From NCBI GenBank assembly GCA_019419645.1, contig DXZN01000043.1:1-18582 (forward strand): a DNA stretch of 18,582 nt. The letters run 5' to 3'. The position numbers and the translations under genes were made by a program. The stretch is from Collinsella sp. (lineage in GTDB: Bacteria > Actinomycetota > Coriobacteriia > Coriobacteriales > Coriobacteriaceae). Of this stretch, positions 14,952 through 18,582 are shown one piece after another. The first letter of the stretch is position 1; every line of letters starts with the position of its first letter. The notes under the pieces are model-generated. The model searched no databases, had not been told where the DNA came from, and saw nothing but the letters and a program-made list of their open reading frames with translations.

Positions 14952-15044
14952 TAGTCATTGGGGACGTTCTTAAATTAGTCGTTGGGGACGTTCTTGTTTG
15001 AGTAGTCGTTTAAGAACGTCCCCAATGACTAGTTCCAATGACTA
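14952..15044 (+). repeat. REP/BIME-like block: perfect 23-bp inverted repeat around a third copy
   Basis: The 23 bases 14952-14974 (TAGTCATTGGGGACGTTCTT and three A) recur exactly, inverted, at 15009-15031. The 34-base centre holds a third, direct copy of the core, AGTCGTTGGGGACGTTCTTG (14977-14996). CCAATGACTA at the right end is repeated once more at 15035-15044. The core GGGACGTTC is shared with 12499-12508. No open reading frame or transposase lies inside. Confidence 0.8.
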
Positions 15045-15103
15045 TTTATTCGGACTGCTAATTTGTGCGGGCTGTGGTTTTGTGACCTGCTGAAATTAAA
15101 GAT

Positions 15104-15142
15104 ACTGTACAACTGTACACTAACTCATCTTCGTAGTATATT
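15104..15142 (+). promoter_or_regulatory. Promoter and operator of the yhgE pair (tandem ACTGTACA)
   Basis: ACTGTACA occurs twice head to tail (15104-15111 and 15112-15119), which also makes the palindrome TGTACA-AC-TGTACA (15106-15119). Its right half, TGTACA (15114-15119), sits exactly 17 bases before a -10 box TATATT (15137-15142) and so occupies the -35 position. A dimeric repressor bound here would block RNA polymerase. The region 15032-15103 upstream shows nothing else recognisable. Confidence 0.6.
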
Positions 15143-15249
15143 GCTACCCGCAAAACTCAGCACCATTGTGCCGCGAGGCACTAAAGCGCCTACGTACAAT
15201 GGTTGTCGATAGTACGATTCGATTCAACGACAGGATGGATGGTCCAAGC

Positions 15250-18024
15250 GTGAGTCTCGGCAGCAAACTATCCAACGCAAAGGTCTCCTTTGCGATATTC
15301 AAGCGCGACATTAAGCGACTGCTTGTGAACCCCGTCGCCTTGGTGGTTACCCTGGGCGTGTGCGTTATCCCCTCGCTGTATGCCTGGTACAACATCGTGG
15401 CAAACTGGGATCCGTACGGAAACACCCAAGGTATCAAGATTGCCATCGCCAACAACGATCAGGGCACTCAGAATGACTTGGTGGGCGAGCTCAACGCGGG
15501 CGACCAGGTCGTCGATCAGCTCAAGGAGAACGATCAGCTGGGCTGGACCTTCGTCGATTCGGCCGCCGATGCCAAAGAGGGCGTCGAGAGTGGTGAGTAC
15601 TATGCGGCCATCGTAATCCCCAAGAACTTCTCCGACAATCTTGTTTCGATGCTCGATGGCAATTACCATCAGCCGAAGCTCACCTATTACGTCAACGAGA
15701 AGAAGAGCGCTATTGCGCCCAAGGTCACCGACACTGGTGCCAATACCATCGAGGAGCAGATCAACTCGGAGTTTGTCTCCACGGTGGGCGAGACCGTCGC
15801 GGGCATTGCCAAAGATGCTGGCATCGACCTTAAAGACAAGGCGACCCAGACCCGGGATTCGCTGGCGGGCTCGGTGTCCGAGGCGTCTGATACCCTGGGC
15901 GAAGTACGCGATTCCATCGGCGACATGAACACCGCCATCGACAAGACGAGCAGCTCGATTGCTTCGGCCGATGCTGCGCTGGCGGGCCTGCAGGGGCAGG
16001 CGCCCTCTCTAACGCAGGCGATCTCCCAGGGCAACGACCTGCTGGGCGAGGCTCGCGCCACGGCGGGCAACTCTATCACCTCGCTCTCCAAGGCACTCTC
16101 GGAAGGTAGCCTTGCACTCACCAAGACGTCAGCCTCCGCGAACGCTGCGATTGGCAAGCTAACGGGTACGGTCACATCTACGACCACCCGCATCGACAAC
16201 TCGCTCGAGTCTCTCCAGGCGACGATCGATCACAATAAGGCCGTTATCGGGCACTTGGAGATTCTCGTTAATGACACGTCGACAGGTTCCGAGGAAATTG
16301 ACGCGCGCATTGTATCGACCATCGATTCGCTTCGCGAGCAAAACCAGAAGCTGCAGAGCATCAAGGATGGCCTTTCTGCACAGTCGAGCGCCATGGCAAA
16401 CGACGCTACGGCAATCTCGAACGCGAGCAACGCACTCAACGCGGCAATTCAGACCGGTACGGCTAACCTCGGTCAGGCTCAGACCGATCTGGGTCAGAAC
16501 GCACTTCCGAAGGCTTCGAGCGCGCTTGACTCCTTTGCCGCCGTTTCGGGCGATTTGACCGGCATTGTGTCGGGTATGACCCCCACGATAGCGAGCGCGC
16601 GCGGCACGCTAGCGCAGCTCGACGCCACGCTCAAGCAGGCAAAGACCACGCTATCCCAAACCGACGCCTCCCTTGCCAAGGTTCAGGACAAGCTCGCGAC
16701 CGCCGCCAATGACATTGCGGCGCTGCAGACCTCTGAGTCTATGGGCGAGTTAGCCGACCTCATGGACGTCGACGTCAATGACGTGGCAGATTTCATGGCA
16801 TCTCCGGTTGAGCTGACGTCCAAGTCAATCTATCCGGTCAAGAGCTTTGGCTCGGGCATCGCGCCCTTCTACACCAATCTGGCGCTGTGGGTGGGCGGCT
16901 ATGTGCTCATCGCTATCTATAAACTCGAGGTCGACCGCGAGGGCATCGGTAGCTTTACGGCGCGTCAGGGCTACTTTGGCCGCTGGCTGCTGCTGGTGAT
17001 CCTGGGCGCGTTCCAGGCCATTATCGTTACGGTGGGCGACCTGGTCATTGGCGTTCAGTGCGTCAATCCGCTGCTCTTTGTACTGGGCGGCATCGCTATT
17101 TCGTTCACCTACGTCAACATCATCTATGCGCTGTCCACCACGTTTAAGCATATCGGTAAAGCCATTGGCGTCATCCTCGTCATTGTGCAGATCCCCGGCT
17201 CGTCGGGCATGTATCCCATCGAGATGATGCCCGGCTTCTTCCAATGGCTGCATCCGCTGCTGCCCTTCACTTATGGCATCAACCTGCTGCGCGAGACCGT
17301 CGGTGGCATGTATTCGTTCAACTACCTGTTCAACCTGTGCGTCCTGGGCGTGTTCCTTGCCATCGCGCTCTTTATCGGTCTGCAGCTGCGCCCGTTGCTG
17401 CTCAACCTCAATCTGCTCTTTGATAAGCAGCTTTCCACGACGGGCCTAATGATCTGCGAGTCCAACGACCTACCGCGCCAGCGCTATTCGCTGCGCACGG
17501 CCATGCGCGTCATGCTCGATTCGGATTCGTACCGTCGCGAGCTGCTCGATCATGCCGTGGCGTTTGAGCATCGCTACCCGTACTACATCAAGGGCGGTTT
17601 TGCCGCCGTGGTAGGCGTGCAGGTTCTGCTCTTTGTGCTTTCGACGGTGCTCGATATCGACAATAACGGCAAGATCATCCTGCTCGTTATCTGGATCATT
17701 TCGGTTATCGCCGTCTGCGGCTGGCTCATCAACATCGAATACATCCGTGCGAGCCTCAATACCCAGATGCGTATCTCGGCGCTTTCGGACGAGGACCTTC
17801 GCCGCGAGATGCGCGAGCACACGGCGGCGATCCCTGCCGCCCGTCGCATGTTTGGTCTCAACGCCAGCGAGCGTGGCGCCAAGGGAGGCGAACAGCCTAC
17901 GAGCCGTCTGCCGCATATCGGTGCGCATCGTAAGGCTCAAGATGCCGACGGCGCTGACAACGTAAACGGAAACGACGGGGACACCACCCCGCTTGGCAAG
18001 CACTCTAAAGGAGGTGAGGCATAA
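15250..18024 (+). CDS. YhgE/Pip-family membrane protein with extended C-terminus
   Basis: This is a large membrane protein of about 924 residues. A first transmembrane helix (about residues 29-50, VALVVTLGVCVIPSLYAWYNI) is followed by the family-typical extracellular segment NWDPYGNTQGIKIAIANNDQG and EYYAAIVIPKNFS. A long Ala/Ser/Thr-rich coiled-coil region spans about 200-490. An ABC-2-type bundle of about six helices (about 540-720) carries the FYTNLALWVGG and PGSSGMYPIEMMPGFFQWLHPLLPFTYGINLLRE motifs. Unusually, about 190 further residues follow, with two more helices (about 781-798 and 808-830) and an acidic tail. Homologues in Firmicutes include YhgE and the phage infection protein Pip; their cellular role is poorly defined. 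The start is uncertain: GTG 15250 has GGATGGT-like sequence upstream, while ATG 15235, ATG 15199 and TTG 15166 are alternatives in the same frame. A second YhgE/Pip gene begins at the next base after the stop. Confidence 0.9.
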   Translation: MSLGSKLSNAKVSFAIFKRDIKRLLVNPVALVVTLGVCVIPSLYAWYNIVANWDPYGNTQGIKIAIANNDQGTQNDLVGELNAGDQVVDQLKENDQLGWTFVDSAADAKEGVESGEYYAAIVIPKNFSDNLVSMLDGNYHQPKLTYYVNEKKSAIAPKVTDTGANTIEEQINSEFVSTVGETVAGIAKDAGIDLKDKATQTRDSLAGSVSEASDTLGEVRDSIGDMNTAIDKTSSSIASADAALAGLQGQAPSLTQAISQGNDLLGEARATAGNSITSLSKALSEGSLALTKTSASANAAIGKLTGTVTSTTTRIDNSLESLQATIDHNKAVIGHLEILVNDTSTGSEEIDARIVSTIDSLREQNQKLQSIKDGLSAQSSAMANDATAISNASNALNAAIQTGTANLGQAQTDLGQNALPKASSALDSFAAVSGDLTGIVSGMTPTIASARGTLAQLDATLKQAKTTLSQTDASLAKVQDKLATAANDIAALQTSESMGELADLMDVDVNDVADFMASPVELTSKSIYPVKSFGSGIAPFYTNLALWVGGYVLIAIYKLEVDREGIGSFTARQGYFGRWLLLVILGAFQAIIVTVGDLVIGVQCVNPLLFVLGGIAISFTYVNIIYALSTTFKHIGKAIGVILVIVQIPGSSGMYPIEMMPGFFQWLHPLLPFTYGINLLRETVGGMYSFNYLFNLCVLGVFLAIALFIGLQLRPLLLNLNLLFDKQLSTTGLMICESNDLPRQRYSLRTAMRVMLDSDSYRRELLDHAVAFEHRYPYYIKGGFAAVVGVQVLLFVLSTVLDIDNNGKIILLVIWIISVIAVCGWLINIEYIRASLNTQMRISALSDEDLRREMREHTAAIPAARRMFGLNASERGAKGGEQPTSRLPHIGAHRKAQDADGADNVNGNDGDTTPLGKHSKGGEA

Positions 18025-18582
18025 ATGAAAAACATCCTGCACCTGTTTAAGCGCGATGTCCAAAACGTGTCTCGCTCCGTGATCGGCATGGTCGTCGTGA
18101 TGGGCCTGATCATCGTGCCATGTCTCTATGCATGGTTTAACATCGCCGGAAGCTGGGATCCCTACGGCAATACCGGCAACCTTAAGATTGCAGTGGTCAA
18201 CACCGATGAGGGTTACGAGAGCGATCTGATTCCCGTCGAGGTCAACGTGGGCGAAAACGTAACCGCCACCCTGCGCGGCAACGAGAACTTCGACTGGGTC
18301 GTCCTCAACGACCGCGATAAGGCGATTGAGGGCGTTAAGTCGGGCGCGTACTACGCTGCTGTCGTTATCCCTAAAACGTTTAGCGCCGACATGATGACGC
18401 TTTTCTCGACCGAGGTGAAGCACGCCGATATCGAGTTCTATGAGAACCAGAAGGCCAACGCCATCGCACAGATCGTGACTGAAAAGGGTTCGAGCGCCGT
18501 CCAGAGTCAGGTCAACGAGACCTTTACCAAGACCATCACGACCATCGGCCTTAAGACCGTGTCCAGCCTGCTCGACTATATG
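18025..18582 (+). CDS. Second YhgE/Pip-family membrane protein, 5' part
   Basis: Only the first 186 codons are in the window and the frame is still open at the edge. The start is certain: the TAA of the first yhgE gene ends at 18024, ATG is at 18025, and AAGGAGGTGAGG lies just upstream, overlapping the end of the first gene, so translation is likely coupled. The protein repeats the N-terminal plan of its neighbour: KNILHLFKRDVQNV, one transmembrane helix (about 18-40, VVVMGLIIVPCLYAWFNI), SWDPYGNTGNLKIAVVNTDEG, and SGAYYAAVVIPKTFS near 110-125. The two are clearly paralogous but well diverged, which favours an old duplication and possibly a heteromeric complex. Confidence 0.93.
   Translation, partial: MKNILHLFKRDVQNVSRSVIGMVVVMGLIIVPCLYAWFNIAGSWDPYGNTGNLKIAVVNTDEGYESDLIPVEVNVGENVTATLRGNENFDWVVLNDRDKAIEGVKSGAYYAAVVIPKTFSADMMTLFSTEVKHADIEFYENQKANAIAQIVTEKGSSAVQSQVNETFTKTITTIGLKTVSSLLDYM

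Noticed and set aside
14952..15044. CRISPR array
   Set aside because: Only two or three irregular copies in mixed orientation occur, with no equal-length spacers and no cas genes. The arrangement is REP-like.

Overview
The window looks like ordinary chromosome from a high-GC, Gram-positive anaerobe of the Coriobacteriia, most likely Collinsella or a close relative. That placement is inference from GC-rich third codon positions, VanR/VanS-like and PhoP/PhoR-like OmpR-family pairs, a BY-kinase/PHP-phosphatase cassette, tandem YhgE/Pip proteins and intergenic GGGGACGTTCTT-type repeats. No database search was possible. No complete mobile element, CRISPR array, rRNA or origin was seen.

Layout. 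1-2976: the 3' part of tRNA-Arg(ACG), a large uncharacterised gene with TPR-like repeats (241-2682), and a complete tRNA-Ser(GCU). Each tRNA is followed by its own terminator and then by a short inverted copy of a tRNA T-arm. 2944-6498: a secreted D-Ala-D-Ala carboxypeptidase on the minus strand, divergent from a VanR/VanS-like response regulator and histidine kinase. 6500-9757: pstB followed by a second OmpR-family regulator and kinase (PhoP/PhoR-like), which is probably a phosphate-sensing unit, although no pstSCA or phoU is visible. 9818-11958: a three-gene tyrosine-phosphorylation module for exopolysaccharide control (Wzz/CpsC-like adaptor, CpsD-like BY-kinase, CpsB-like PHP phosphatase). 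11998-14725: a small GNAT acetyltransferase and htpG. 14726-15249: a 524-base gap packed with three different palindromic structures plus a promoter/operator. 15250-18582: two adjacent YhgE/Pip-family membrane proteins, the second cut by the window edge.

Most of the genes concern the cell envelope and its sensing: peptidoglycan trimming, two membrane-sensing two-component systems, capsule-type tyrosine phosphorelay and YhgE-type membrane proteins. The proteins are recognisable families, with the 813-residue protein the main unknown. The least explained material is non-coding: the paired inverted tRNA fragments, the extended hairpin in the htpG leader, the nested palindromes at 14745-15044, and the tandem ACTGTACA operator at the yhgE promoter.
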